Source of the DNA: Dictyobacter vulcani
Lineage (GTDB): Bacteria > Chloroflexota > Ktedonobacteria > Ktedonobacterales > Ktedonobacteraceae
DNA: 64,000 nt
Direction of reading: 5' to 3'
Assembly: GCF_008974265.1 (NCBI RefSeq)
Contig: NZ_BKZW01000001.1
Coordinates: 248,001 to 312,000, forward strand
The translations under genes were made by a program, and so were the position numbers. Below, one piece after another: positions 43,606 through 52,513 of this stretch; the first letter of the stretch is position 1, and every line of letters begins with the position of its first letter. The notes beneath the pieces are model-generated. The model searched no databases. It had not been told where the DNA came from and saw only the letters and a program-made list of their open reading frames with translations.

Positions 43606-46298
43606 TGGAAGCTGAGTTTCTCAAAGATGCGATCCGGTGTCAGTGGCAAGTCAGGAAAGCGGATGCCGGTCGCATCGGTAACAGCGTTCGCAAGCGCAGG
43701 AGCGACAGGATTGATCGCACACTCGCCTTGCGCCTTGGCGCCGAGCGGACCAGTGGTGTCGTAGGTATCAGCGAAATACACTTCGCTACGGGGAATATCG
43801 GCAAAAGTTGGAATCCGATAGTTGCGCACCGCCGGGTTCACCATAGCTCCGTTTCCGTCATACACCATCTTTTCATAGAGTGCCCAGCCAAACCCCATCG
43901 CGATGGCTCCCTCGATCTGGCCTCGACATTGCATCGGGTTGATCAGCCTGCCTATATCCGCAGCATGCGCGCTTTGCAAAGTTTCTATCTCGCCGGTGAT
44001 GCGATTAACAGCGACACAGACCCCATGAACATTGAAGGCAACAGAGCGCAGCGATGAATAAGCCTTGCGCCTGGCCTCGAAATGATGGCCCTCCCTGGTA
44101 CCGGCAGCATATAGCTCTACCAGTGAGATTCTTCGCTCCCCACAGAGAACGTAAGTGCCCTCCAAACAACAAACTGATGGCGCAGTCTGCGTAAAACAGG
44201 CGGCAAATTCAATAATATTGTCGCGCAATGCCTCTGCCGTCAGAGCCACCGCCTTCCCAGCAACAACCGTTCCCGTACTGGCAAAGGTACCAGTATCGTA
44301 AGGGGTCCGATCAGTGTCGGCATTGATAATGGCGATATGCTTCGTTCGCGAGTTGAGAACCGAAGCGGCGATCTGACGGTGTGAGGTAACTGACCCATTC
44401 CCCATCTCCGTTGATCCGACTGCGAGATGATAGCTGCCATCGGGCAAGAGCTTCATCTCCGCCCCCGAGCGGTGCTCGGTGGGCGGCCCACTTTCCAGCA
44501 TCGCCAGCGCTATCCCCATCCCCTCGACCCAATCCTTGCCCCTGGACCTGGCAGGTCCGTGCGTCATCGCCAATGCCGCTTCGACGCGGTCGAGGCACTG
44601 ATCGAGTCCATAACTGCCGAAAGTAACATCCTGTGGACCTTCCCAGACAGATTCGATCCAGTCGCCCGGCTGGATCATGTTCTTGCGACGGATCTCGAAC
44701 ATGCTGATACCTAGCAATCGTGCCAGGTCGTCGATTGCACATTCTATAGCGAAGGTTGTCTGAGCCGAACCGTATCCACGAAATCCCCCGGCCGGAACCA
44801 TGTTGGTATAGACTGCATATCCGTCGGCTTTCTTGTTGGGACAGCGGTACACGGTGAGGGGGTTGCCAAGAGCTGCTGCAAGCGTCTCACTGGCATGGCC
44901 GCCATAAGCCCCGGTATTGGAAACGACACGGATCTCTATCGCAGTCAATATTCCATTGCGTTTGGCACCGAGCTTGACACGGGTAGTCATCGGATGACGT
45001 GTGGTTGCGCTGGTGAATTGCTCCTCACGGGTAAACTCCCACATGACGGGACGCCCGGTTTTCAGCGTAGCGAGGACACACAAATCCTCGGCGATCATCT
45101 CCTGTTTTCCGCCGAACCCACCTCCGACGCGCTCGGTGAAGACGTGGATGTTACGCGGAGATAACCCAAAAATATAACAAAGCTTGCTTTTGGTGATAAA
45201 CGGCGCCTGCGTGCTAGTGCGTACGTGAAGGCGCCCGTCATCGCCTTTCCATGTGATACAACTGTGCGTTTCGAGATGAACATGCTGTACTCGAGATGTT
45301 GAATAAGTCATCTCGTGGATAGCATCAGCTTCCTTGAACCCCGCTTCGACGCTGCCAACCTCGCCGTGAATATCGACGTAGATGTTATGGTCTGCCTTAC
45401 CATCTTTATTGTGAAGGAGCGGTGCATCCGGCTTCATCGCCTCTACGGGATCGAAGACAGCGGGAAGGATCTCATACGCGACATCGAGCAGACGGCACGC
45501 CTCTTCAGCAGCACCAACGGTCTCGGCGACGATGGCGGCAATCCGTTGTCCGACAAAACGAACAACATTGTCAAGGATGTAGGTATCATCGGGATCAACA
45601 AGATGATCTTCATGAGTCGCCGTGCTGTAAAGCCGACGTGGGACATCCTCCCAGGTGAAGATGCTGATGACGCCTGGAACGGCCATAGCCTTGCTGCGGT
45701 CAATGAAGCGGATGAGCGCGTGCGGGTGGGGAGAGCGTAATACTTTCAGATGGAGCATCCCATCCATTGCGATATCGAGCGTGTAGCGGGCATCTCCAGT
45801 GACAATCGCTTCTCCGAATGGGTTCTTCAGGCTCCTTCCACAGGCCATGCCAGCAACATCTTCATCGGCTAAAACAACGCCGTGAATAGCGTCCTCAATG
45901 CTTCGGTAACCGGTGCATCGACACAAATTGCCCTTGAGAGCTTCAGACAGGTTTGCCCGCGCATCGTCGTCAAGAGATGCTGCCGTCATGATCATACCAG
46001 CCGTGCAGAAACCACATTGAAACGCCTGCGCATCAAGGAATGCTTGCTGCATCGGGTGCAGTTTGCCGTCTTGTTTCAGCCCTTCGATCGTCGTAATCTG
46101 ACGATCGGCAGCACGAAAAGCAGGGATCAGACAACTATGCATGGGCATGTCATCGAGCCAGACAGTACATGCACCGCAATCACCCGCATCGCACCCTTTC
46201 TTGACACCAAAGAAACCACGTTCACGTAAGAATGTTCTCAGGCATTGGCCAGGCCGGGGCTCAGCTGAGAATCTCCTGGTATTGACAGTGTAGTTCAT
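43599..46298 (-). CDS. Molybdenum hydroxylase, fused 2Fe-2S and molybdopterin subunits (XdhD-like)
   Basis: 899-aa enzyme of the xanthine dehydrogenase/aldehyde oxidase family, hydroxylating a purine or other heterocycle or aldehyde with water as oxygen source. Residues from about 1 to 75 are the plant-ferredoxin-type 2Fe-2S domain (GCDAGDCGACTVW). About 80-150 is the second 2Fe-2S domain (FQCGFCTAGM, NLCRCTGY). From about 160 to 890 is the molybdopterin-cytosine-dinucleotide domain with GGFGGKQE and a catalytic-Glu tail AQGECAINP. This small-plus-large fusion with a separate FAD subunit is the arrangement of E. coli XdhD with YgfM. The FAD gene is immediately upstream and overlaps by 4 nt (ATGA). 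A purine-deaminase remnant next door supports a purine substrate. Confidence 0.9.
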   Translation of the reverse strand: MNYTVNTRRFSAEPRPGQCLRTFLRERGFFGVKKGCDAGDCGACTVWLDDMPMHSCLIPAFRAADRQITTIEGLKQDGKLHPMQQAFLDAQAFQCGFCTAGMIMTAASLDDDARANLSEALKGNLCRCTGYRSIEDAIHGVVLADEDVAGMACGRSLKNPFGEAIVTGDARYTLDIAMDGMLHLKVLRSPHPHALIRFIDRSKAMAVPGVISIFTWEDVPRRLYSTATHEDHLVDPDDTYILDNVVRFVGQRIAAIVAETVGAAEEACRLLDVAYEILPAVFDPVEAMKPDAPLLHNKDGKADHNIYVDIHGEVGSVEAGFKEADAIHEMTYSTSRVQHVHLETHSCITWKGDDGRLHVRTSTQAPFITKSKLCYIFGLSPRNIHVFTERVGGGFGGKQEMIAEDLCVLATLKTGRPVMWEFTREEQFTSATTRHPMTTRVKLGAKRNGILTAIEIRVVSNTGAYGGHASETLAAALGNPLTVYRCPNKKADGYAVYTNMVPAGGFRGYGSAQTTFAIECAIDDLARLLGISMFEIRRKNMIQPGDWIESVWEGPQDVTFGSYGLDQCLDRVEAALAMTHGPARSRGKDWVEGMGIALAMLESGPPTEHRSGAEMKLLPDGSYHLAVGSTEMGNGSVTSHRQIAASVLNSRTKHIAIINADTDRTPYDTGTFASTGTVVAGKAVALTAEALRDNIIEFAACFTQTAPSVCCLEGTYVLCGERRISLVELYAAGTREGHHFEARRKAYSSLRSVAFNVHGVCVAVNRITGEIETLQSAHAADIGRLINPMQCRGQIEGAIAMGFGWALYEKMVYDGNGAMVNPAVRNYRIPTFADIPRSEVYFADTYDTTGPLGAKAQGECAINPVAPALANAVTDATGIRFPDLPLTPDRIFEKLSFQP

Positions 46299-47125
46299 GC
46301 CCTGGCTCCTTTCTGTCCTAACTCGGAGCGAATTTGCTCGGCATAGTAGTATGTGAGATGACGTCGGTAAGCTGGCGTCCCGTGTACGTCGTCCCAGTAG
46401 AGAGCATCGGGAATCGCTGCATCAATGTGGTGACGCAACTCATCGGCCGACGGCACCCGCTCAAAGCGCAGTTGTACTGGTCGAGTAGTGGCTGCTGTGA
46501 CGGTGATCAACAGATCGCCTTCGCGCGGGTTTTGCGTACCAATGAGAAGCACTGCTGAGCGTCCAAGATGCGTCAATGACGAACGGCGGAATGCAAAGCG
46601 CCTGGTGAGCGCTGCGGTGGGAAGGTGGATATTACGTAGCAACTCCCCAGGCTGTAGCACATTCGCGTGGTTTCCGCTAACGAAATCGGCGGCCAGAATC
46701 TGCCGCGGCGCAGCTTCGCGTGGCCACAATGTGTATATTCCTTCAAGTGCGACGGTCAGTGAAATCATTGCACCTGCTGGCAATGACATACAGATGTTCC
46801 CTCCGACAGTCGCAGTGTTCCAAATCTTGAACGAAGCTAGCAGCGAACGGCAGCACTCGCACAGCAGCGGCGCTGCTGTCCATTGCAGTGGTGCTACAAA
46901 GCGGTCCAGCTCGATGATCCGGCAGGTAGCGGCTATATCGAGCCCATCCTCTGATGCATGCAACGCAGGCCAGTGGAGCGTTTCAAGGTCGATCAGCGTG
47001 TCAATTGCCAATTGCGGCTCCGAGAACAGCCAGGTGCCACCAGCCAACCACGCATATCCATTACGCCAGATGACTACATCGGCTGATTCGGGCCGTTTCA
47101 CTTCTTTAACAGTATTCAGGTCCAT
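46295..47125 (-). CDS. FAD-binding subunit of molybdenum hydroxylase (YgfM/CoxM-like)
   Basis: 276-aa FAD-binding protein of the CO-dehydrogenase medium-subunit family. The N-terminal FAD pyrophosphate motif region is WLAGGTWLFSEP, and the second FAD motif is TATVGGNICMSLPAG near residue 115. The C-terminal CO-dehydrogenase flavoprotein domain follows. It accepts electrons from the 2Fe-2S clusters of the partner encoded immediately downstream (4-nt overlap) and passes them to NAD or another acceptor. The 2Fe-2S domains are in the partner, not here. Confidence 0.9.
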   Translation of the reverse strand: MDLNTVKEVKRPESADVVIWRNGYAWLAGGTWLFSEPQLAIDTLIDLETLHWPALHASEDGLDIAATCRIIELDRFVAPLQWTAAPLLCECCRSLLASFKIWNTATVGGNICMSLPAGAMISLTVALEGIYTLWPREAAPRQILAADFVSGNHANVLQPGELLRNIHLPTAALTRRFAFRRSSLTHLGRSAVLLIGTQNPREGDLLITVTAATTRPVQLRFERVPSADELRHHIDAAIPDALYWDDVHGTPAYRRHLTYYYAEQIRSELGQKGARA

Positions 47126-47700
47126 AAAATTTACCTTATCTGATAGGTCAAGATGATGATATGCTGTCCTATAGAAGCCACCATTGCAAACTTACTCATC
47201 GTGAGGGACATCATCGGCCAGATCCAGCATGACTATCGAGAACAGTGTCAAAAACATGCCATCGGCAGATTCCACACAACTGGAGCATGTTTTTTCATCT
47301 CGTCGGAATTTCTAAGAATCAGCAACTGGCAATTGTCTGCGCATGAAAAATTCAAATCATCATTAACATCGGAACTACCAAAATTCAAGCACAAAAACCA
47401 TGAATATCTCTATCACATTTTATATAAATTAGTACAAATATTACACACCAATGCACACCACGCCTCTATATATTATCGGCTGCAAACCGAATTTTCTTAA
47501 AATTAAGGGATGTTCATGTTCACTTGTCGTTGGTAAGTGGCGTGAGGGACACATTTTTTATACATGAAAATTGGGGGAAAGAGGGAACAAGTCCGGATGG
47601 ATCCTCCGTACAACAGCCAAACGGCACACCCTTATCGATACTGCACACTGCACCATCAGTGACACGGGTATAGCAAAGTAATCAGGATAAATGAGGTGCG
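47126..47700. other. Gene-poor stretch upstream of the molybdenum hydroxylase operon
   Basis: About 575 bases. The first part must contain the minus-strand promoter of the FAD-subunit gene. A plus-strand open frame of 115 codons (47153-47500) has no motif or good ribosome site and is probably chance. The 47500-47700 part has no recognised element. Confidence 0.4.
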
Positions 47701-48393
47701 CTATGAACTTAACAGCACAATACTGTTGGCGGGAACCTGTGTGAGCAGCCGATGATCCTTCTGCTGCCTGGTTATGGCTGTAGGTTGGAGAGTTTTTTCA
47801 CTGCCAGTTGCATGCTGCGCCTCACTATATGTGTACATGGTAAACGCTGTTGGCTGCTCGTTTGCCGGCAGTGCGAGGGCTATATTTGTGGCGCTCGCAT
47901 TGTGGTTGACAAGGATCACCGACCAGTGTGTGCTATTTTGTCCGTTGGCACCCGGCAAGTGCGCCGCCAGAACACGCATATTGGAAGGATTGGTGGGCCG
48001 ATAGATAGTGGCAGTAGCCGGAAAGTGCTTGCATAACAGTGACCAGGAATAAAACCAGGGCCGAGGTGGGGTATCCTTAAGAATATTCCACATGCCCCAG
48101 ACTTTATTATGCATAGCGTCATCCAGGTCCCAGGCACTCCCACCTGCTACGCCTGCACGGGCCAGTTGCACTGCATAATCAACTATATCTACACCGTACT
48201 GGTAATTTTGAACCTGGTACTGATTATCATTAGCGCCCTTCTGATATCCCCAACCCATTTCACCAATCAGCACCGGCTTGTTGGCAGGGTCCGCATTGGC
48301 AAGTCGCTCGACCACTGGTTTAAAGCTCTGTTCCACCTGACCCTGCTGAATATCGCAGCACGTATTGATATAGTTATGCCACTCTATGACCAT
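47701..48393 (-). pseudogene. N-terminally truncated glycoside hydrolase (TIM barrel end plus beta domain)
   Basis: 230 codons corresponding to the second half of a cellulase-like (clan A) glycosidase. A barrel strand with the nucleophile-type Glu (KPVLIGEMGWGYQ), then AGVAGGSAWDLDDAMHN, and a C-terminal beta-sandwich ending VLLSS. The acid/base half and any signal peptide are absent; the sequence begins abruptly 24 nt after the stop of the next upstream gene. Its last 410 bp are duplicated in decayed form at 37859-38270. Probably non-functional; the exact GH family is uncertain. Confidence 0.7.
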
Positions 48394-48417
48394 TAATATT
48401 CTTATGCGCCCCTACTT

Positions 48418-49569
48418 CTACCGTAAAAAGCGATCATACCAGTGGTGAATTACTTTTGCAGCCGGGGTATAATTGGGCGCGAACGGTGGTTTGGACCAGG
48501 CCCATATGAAGACACCATCAATAAGCTTGTCATTCGCAATATTCTGAAATGCTGCATCAAACAATGCAGCCTGCATGTCCAGATCTTTCACGCCATCATC
48601 AGTGTCCTGGTAAGGGAGATAGCCTGCGTAGATAGTATCTCTATAGCCAATTTCAGAGATAAACACAGGTTTACCCAGCATGCGTGCCATCTCGTCCAGG
48701 TGTGATTGGACGCGACTCTTCCAGAGGCCCGGCAACTGTTGTTTTGTAACCTTCGTTTCTGTATCAATGAGCGAATAGTAGCTGGAAAGACCAATCTCTG
48801 ATAGAAGGGGATCTTTCATCCACGGTGAGATGGGATATTTGAGCTGCGACGAGAAATTCCTGCTATACACAATCTGGCCGGAGTACACAGTGTGAACACG
48901 TGTAAGCAGCTGATGCCAGTAGATATCTGGTGATTGTTCCAATCCTTCATATTCGTTGCCGATAGAGAAGCGGTCGCACTTCGCTTGCTGACACGCCTGT
49001 AAAAAAGGTTGGATCTGACGCCAGTAATTATTAAACCAGACCTGATTGTCTGTGCCAGTAGCATATTTGATGTATCCACCCCAGGCATGCGTATTATCGA
49101 GTGTAATAGCAGGAAAGACATAGACGCGATAGCCCATTTTATGCGCCATCTCGACCCCTGCCTTCAGACCAGCGGGAGTCTGACCATCACGGGCAATATG
49201 CACATTCGTCGTAAATTCGGAGTCCTGATGGAGTTGGAGATACAGACTAATCCAGTTAGCTCCGGTCTGCGTATGAATCTTTTTCAAACCAGGCTCCCAG
49301 TTCTTATCAGCAGTGGTATAGGACCTGGGTCCCCACTGTGGAAAGATTATCCCTGCCACGAGATTTGGACGCAATGGTGGAGGAGTAGGTTTTAGTGTGA
49401 TGGACGGACTCGACACATCATGCTGAGTTCCTCTGTTCGATTGTGCAGATTGTGTCTGCTGCAAAAGTTGCACCAAAGCCGCTGGGGGTGCAACGTAAAT
49501 ACGAGCCAGCAGAATTCCCAGGAGAAGTACAATTAGCATTATCCAGATTATGCGCACATTTAATTTCAT
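48418..49569 (-). CDS. Membrane-anchored GH113-like glycosidase (possible beta-mannanase)
   Basis: 383-aa protein with an N-terminal membrane/signal segment (IIWIMLIVLLLGILLARI), a Ser/Thr/Pro-rich spacer to residue 70, and a TIM barrel to the end. The catalytic candidates are Glu in FSIGNEYEGLE and Glu in VFISEIGYRD, the layout of GH113 and related clan A enzymes that cut beta-1,4-mannans. The gene starts 4 nt inside the end of the GT2 gene upstream (49566-49569), so synthesis and trimming of the same polysaccharide are likely linked. Substrate is inferred from family and partner. Confidence 0.82.
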   Translation of the reverse strand: MKLNVRIIWIMLIVLLLGILLARIYVAPPAALVQLLQQTQSAQSNRGTQHDVSSPSITLKPTPPPLRPNLVAGIIFPQWGPRSYTTADKNWEPGLKKIHTQTGANWISLYLQLHQDSEFTTNVHIARDGQTPAGLKAGVEMAHKMGYRVYVFPAITLDNTHAWGGYIKYATGTDNQVWFNNYWRQIQPFLQACQQAKCDRFSIGNEYEGLEQSPDIYWHQLLTRVHTVYSGQIVYSRNFSSQLKYPISPWMKDPLLSEIGLSSYYSLIDTETKVTKQQLPGLWKSRVQSHLDEMARMLGKPVFISEIGYRDTIYAGYLPYQDTDDGVKDLDMQAALFDAAFQNIANDKLIDGVFIWAWSKPPFAPNYTPAAKVIHHWYDRFLR

Positions 49570-51004
49570 TGCGCTCCTCTCGTCGTGATGGAAATTTTGT
49601 CTGCCGCAACAGTCTTTGGGGTCGGTTTCCAGGTAACCCTGCGATTACCGCGTATCCATTGAAGGACTGCCCAGAAGGCTGCAGAGCTTTCCATAATGCC
49701 CGCAACAGGTGCTACCGCGATTACCTTTCCCATTTCAGCAATAGCCTCAGCAAGAGGTAGACGCAGGATATTTGAAATGTTATACCAGACTCCAATAAAA
49801 ATTGAATTGAGCCATAAAAATCCAGCCAGGATCATCCAAAACATGAGGAATAAAGGCAGTGGCGGTGCCATGTGGTGACCAAGGAGAAACTGTCCATATT
49901 GCACGAGTAAGTAGAGCACCGAAATCGCGCCTGCTGGCAGCCCCAAGGCAAAAGTCGAAATACGATAGCGGGTTCCCCAGGTCAATTGAAAGCGCAATTT
50001 GCGAGGCATCTGATAGAACGCCGGTATGCGCTTCATCATCTCCATACCTTGTAGCACTCCAATAATCCAGCGATAACGCTGGCGGAAAGCACTTTTGAAG
50101 GAGAATGGTGGTTGCTCCAGCATCACACTTCCGTGCCAACCAAAAATGGAGGAACCATAGCGCAGATATGCATTGACACCAAAGACATAATCTTCCGCAA
50201 TAAAGGGTTGTCCATCAAGATTGCCAATATCCCAGCCAAGCTCGTTTTCCAGAGCCTCATCAATAACCAGATTCGAGCCATGCAGGTGTAGCGGTACACC
50301 TTTTTCCATCACCTCACGGCATTCAAAACAACCAATAGGTCGATTGGCCTCCATTGCACGACAGATTATGCTGGCATCCTGGTACTCCAGTGGATAGTAG
50401 ATCGGTCCTTCGTCAATTTCTTATCGGTTAAAGCTAGAAATTGGAAGAGGCGACGTAGTTCCAATGGTTCCATGACACTCTCTTCGTCGTAATGCACGAT
50501 AACCGTGCGCCCATGCTTATGATTGAAGCCCTGTCTCCTTAACTCAACCATATAATGCAAGCCACGTGCTTTCAACTGGGTACCACCGGGCGCCTGATAA
50601 TCTTTGGGCAATACAATAACCGAAACCGGCACGGGATAGGAAATAAACTCGCGCTCAAATTGGTGTTTTTGTTCATCTGCTTCAGTTACAACTTCAATAC
50701 TGATATAGTGTCCGTAAAAAGTGGGTGCCTCACGTGCTAGCCGCATGATGTATTCAATACCACGCCTGATAACCTCAGTACTTCCCTGGCTGCCACGCGT
50801 CGTAATCTGAATTTTGATAAAAGGCATCGGCAGCCGCTGAAGATCATCAGTTGTCACATCCTCACGCTGGCGATAGCGTGGCCAGTGAAAGAAAAAACTA
50901 TGAAAGTACGAAAGAAAGCGGATATTGATCAGGCTGATAAGGGCCACCATAACATAGCCCAGTACCACCCCTGCATTTACAATAATCATCATAAAACTAG
51001 TCAT
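49566..51004 (-). CDS. Family 2 glycosyltransferase, Egghead-like (single-base frameshift)
   Basis: Membrane glycosyltransferase. The frame breaks near 50411; one extra base after TTGAC (minus strand) restores TDKKLT-x-EGPIYYPLEY and a 479-aa protein. The N-terminal membrane helix (IIVNAGVVLGYVMVALISL) precedes the GT-A domain with ITTRGSQGSTEVIRRGIEY, HYDEES (metal/UDP region), HGSNLVIDEALE, acceptor-base AEDYVFG and the processive-type FRQRYRW. Three to four C-terminal membrane helices follow. The GSN...AED...QRYRW order resembles animal Egghead beta-1,4-mannosyltransferase and bacterial relatives. It is coupled to the GH113-like gene. Exact sugar is inferred. Confidence 0.82.
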
Positions 51005-51220
51005 GAAGCGAAGTATTCCCTATAGTAATAGACCTGAGGGTCGTGAAGAATGAAGAGACACCAGCAAGTAGAGCTTGCTGAAATCTTAACTAACAGTCAC
51101 CTTGTCTTGTTCCCGTGTGGCTCCTCATCTAAATTAAAATCGAAATGTTTCAATAATGGTTTGCGAGAGGGGCGTTTAAGCGCTACCATGGGCATTGTAT
51201 TCACATTGGATAGGGAGGCT

Positions 51221-51652
51221 TCATTTTTTAAGCGCTGCCACATGCATTGTGGGTGTATTGATAAGTTCATCAAATGGCACCATAGACTGCTCATCTTCTT
51301 GAATTTGCCAGAGACCATCATGGTCTGCATGCTTTGTCGCATGCTCAATGTTCGTTGCGTTGGAAGTTTTTGCTTTTGCCGCTTGAGAAGTTTTTATCAA
51401 AACACTGAAGACAATAAATTCGCTCATAGTCAGAATAAGAACCGCGCACAGCAATTGCTCTATCCAGTCCTGAAAAACATTCAGGAAAATCATCAGAGGA
51501 ATAACAAGGTAAAGTGTAATAACACAGCATGCTCCTCCCATAAAGAGAAGCGATAAAAATTTGCGGGACAGTGTATCTGTTTTTTTCAGTGAAAGTGCTT
51601 TCATTACCTGCGTGGGACGTTCTTGTTGTTCTATTTGTTCAACCATAGACAT
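51221..51652 (-). CDS. Small membrane protein of unknown function
   Basis: 143-aa protein with two membrane helices (LSLLFMGGACCVITLYLVIPLMIFL and LLCAVLILTMSEFIVFSVLI, about residues 31-90) between a charged N-terminus and a polar C-terminus of 50 residues. No domain recognised. The ATG at 51652 has AGGAG 12 nt upstream. It lies 216 nt before the glycosyltransferase gene on the same strand and may assist it, but the evidence is position only. Confidence 0.6.
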   Translation of the reverse strand: MSMVEQIEQQERPTQVMKALSLKKTDTLSRKFLSLLFMGGACCVITLYLVIPLMIFLNVFQDWIEQLLCAVLILTMSEFIVFSVLIKTSQAAKAKTSNATNIEHATKHADHDGLWQIQEDEQSMVPFDELINTPTMHVAALKK

Positions 51653-52513
51653 TGTGTTTACGACGCTCCTTATATGGTTACCACACTACACAAGTATGGA
51701 TAGGTTATTAAAGTTAAACGGTTGCATTATGCATATCATTTTTTAATAAAAATATCTCGATCTATACAATATATTTTTTTAAAAAATCTACAGACACATT
51801 CTATTAATGATACGCCTCATAGACTACGCAAGCAAACTGCTCTGCTCAAAGCTGATACTTATGTGGGATATTTTTTATATTCAATGCTCATTAAATGCTA
51901 TAATTTTTATTTTTACATGAAATTCATGCCGGAAGTCAAATCACAAAATGTACTCTATCTAATAATTTTGACTTTTAATCAAATTTTTATCGATTACACT
52001 TTACACAAATAACGATAGCGATTAGCCTGCTTATCTCTGCTTATATATTCGCCCACGTTAAAAGTGAAATCAGTACATGCACCTATACATGCCTACTATT
52101 CTTTCAGCAATCCATCGATACCTGGCTGGATTTATAAGAGTTATACGCAAAACCAGCTAACATTATATCTAGATGAGCGACCAAAGGCTATATGTCTTTC
52201 TATCGATAAAGTCATAGATCAGGTTACAAAATGCCTGAGACTTTCTACTTACATGTCAATTTCGTTATTTCTCGGTATCTATTGGCAATACAGTATGCAT
52301 TCGAACGTACATAACTCGACTTTTGCTAAATTTTCAGTTATATTTTATATAGATAAATATTAAAAATCAATATTTATCTTCCTTTACACCTTTTTAACAA
52401 AAGTCCAGTGAAAAAGTGCATGCATTTAATGTTAATTTAAGAGGTGAAAGGTATATTTAAGAAAGTCTTGTCATTAAAAACAAGACAGTATTTTTTCAGA
52501 AAGGTTTCATCTC
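51653..52513. other. Long AT-rich intergenic region
   Basis: About 860 bases, much richer in A/T than the rest of the window, with long A and T runs. Two plus-strand open frames (51722-52012, 52064-52363) have low-complexity translations, no ribosome sites and no motif; I regard them as chance. A ribosome site for the following phosphoesterase is TTCAGAAAGG before 52514. No repeat or RNA gene recognised. Confidence 0.45.

Noticed and set aside
47153..47500. 115-codon open frame upstream of the molybdenum hydroxylase genes
   Set aside because: Composition is irregular, there is no ribosome site, and it overlaps the promoter region of the opposite-strand FAD-subunit gene.
51722..52363. Two open frames in the AT-rich region
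   Set aside because: Low-complexity translations from AT-rich DNA, no ribosome sites, no recognisable motif.
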